Shown: one piece after another, positions 33,300 to 33,535 of the stretch
Numbering within the stretch: the first letter of the stretch is position 1
How the letters are laid out: every line of letters begins with the position of its first letter
DNA from: Ectothiorhodospiraceae bacterium
Lineage (GTDB): Bacteria; Pseudomonadota; Gammaproteobacteria; SZUA-152
Length of the DNA stretch: 33,535 bases
Direction of reading: 5' to 3'
Assembly: GCA_002401775.2 (NCBI GenBank)
Contig: NVUB02000074.1
Location: 1-33,535, forward strand
The notes under the pieces: model-generated
What the model was told of the DNA's origin: nothing
The model's database searches: none
What the model saw: the letters and a program-made list of their open reading frames with translations, nothing else
Program-made: the position numbers and the translations under genes

Positions 33300-33535
33300 A
33301 GTGGCGCGTTTTTGCGGAAGCAAAACAAGTGCCGCTTTAAATTGTTTAAAAGTATCTCCGAAAATGCGCGCATGCTCGCAAGGAAGGCAGCACTCACTTT
33401 AGGTACGCATGTCGTTTACTCGAATTCACGTTTAGCGCTGGAATTAGGAGTCTGGGTAGAAGAGCAGGGGAAGGGGCCTGACTACCGGGATGCCCTTTTT
33501 GATTTCTACTTTCACCGTCTTCAAGATATCGGAGA
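33300..33535 (+). CDS. partial FrnE/DsbA-like frame (3' end outside window)
   Basis: The frame from 33300 is open to the edge. From ATG 33372 it reads MLARKAALTLGTHVVYSNSR, followed by LALELGVWVEEQGKGPDYRDA, which resembles the helical insert of FrnE-type DsbA-family oxidoreductases. The N-terminal CxxC part is missing and the start is preceded by the hairpin repeat. It is therefore probably a 5'-truncated remnant, though a complete short protein cannot be excluded. Confidence 0.5.

Overview
The window looks like an accessory, repeat-rich stretch of a gammaproteobacterial chromosome. The evidence for this is the REP-associated (RAYT-type) transposase, the LysR and HxlR regulators, the Shine-Dalgarno sites and the overall gene style; no RNA gene is present to fix the taxon. 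Base composition is uneven and there are many small mobile or repetitive elements, so several segments probably arrived separately.

1-1608: the C-terminal part of a large protein that may be a 2-oxoglutarate/Fe(II) oxygenase-like protein cut by the window edge, a decayed tyrosine-integrase fragment, and a 160-bp MITE-like element with CTAG direct repeats. 1609-13233 (minus strand): a tightly packed six-gene anti-phage type operon. In transcription order it encodes a ribbon-helix-helix regulator, a DUF499 P-loop ATPase, a DUF3780 protein, a DUF1156 DNA methyltransferase (FCGGGS and DPPY motifs), an AlbA_2/Schlafen-like ATP-binding protein, and a PLD-SNF2 helicase. The genes overlap by 4 bp or are separated by 3 bp. 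This content matches helicase-methyltransferase-ATPase defence systems (Hma / DISARM-related sets, from memory). The methyltransferase gene has a strongly AT-rich block covering its DUF1156 region, its motif I and its probable recognition region, while its 3' part is GC-rich.

13234-16062: the operon's upstream region, with a likely operator and a second MITE-like element; a RadC/JAB-domain protein with a 20-residue-repeat charged tail; three ~212-bp direct repeats with nested hairpins; and a 15-bp tandem repeat. 16063-19913 (plus strand): an SNF2 ATPase followed by a SWIM zinc-finger protein that carries a histone-H1-like Lys-rich repeat and a C-terminal XRE-type helix-turn-helix. This may be a second nucleic-acid remodelling module.

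20054-24763: redox and stress genes. An NmrA-like reductase is divergent from an HxlR regulator. A four-gene set (SDR lacking its catalytic Tyr, 4-OT-like tautomerase, NTF2-like protein, FrnE/DsbA-like oxidoreductase) is divergent from a LysR regulator with a clear dyad between them. 25115-27216: an alpha/beta hydrolase, an ArsN2-like acetyltransferase and a frameshifted NTF2/SnoaL-like gene. 27405-27610 is a decayed RAYT copy. 27815-29320: two small membrane proteins divergent from a SufR-like, Cys-rich (probably Fe-S) regulator that appears to be leaderless. 29594-33047: a DUF1835 protein, a hemolysin-III/PAQR-like membrane protein and an intact RAYT transposase. The last 240 bases hold part of a second FrnE-like reading frame.
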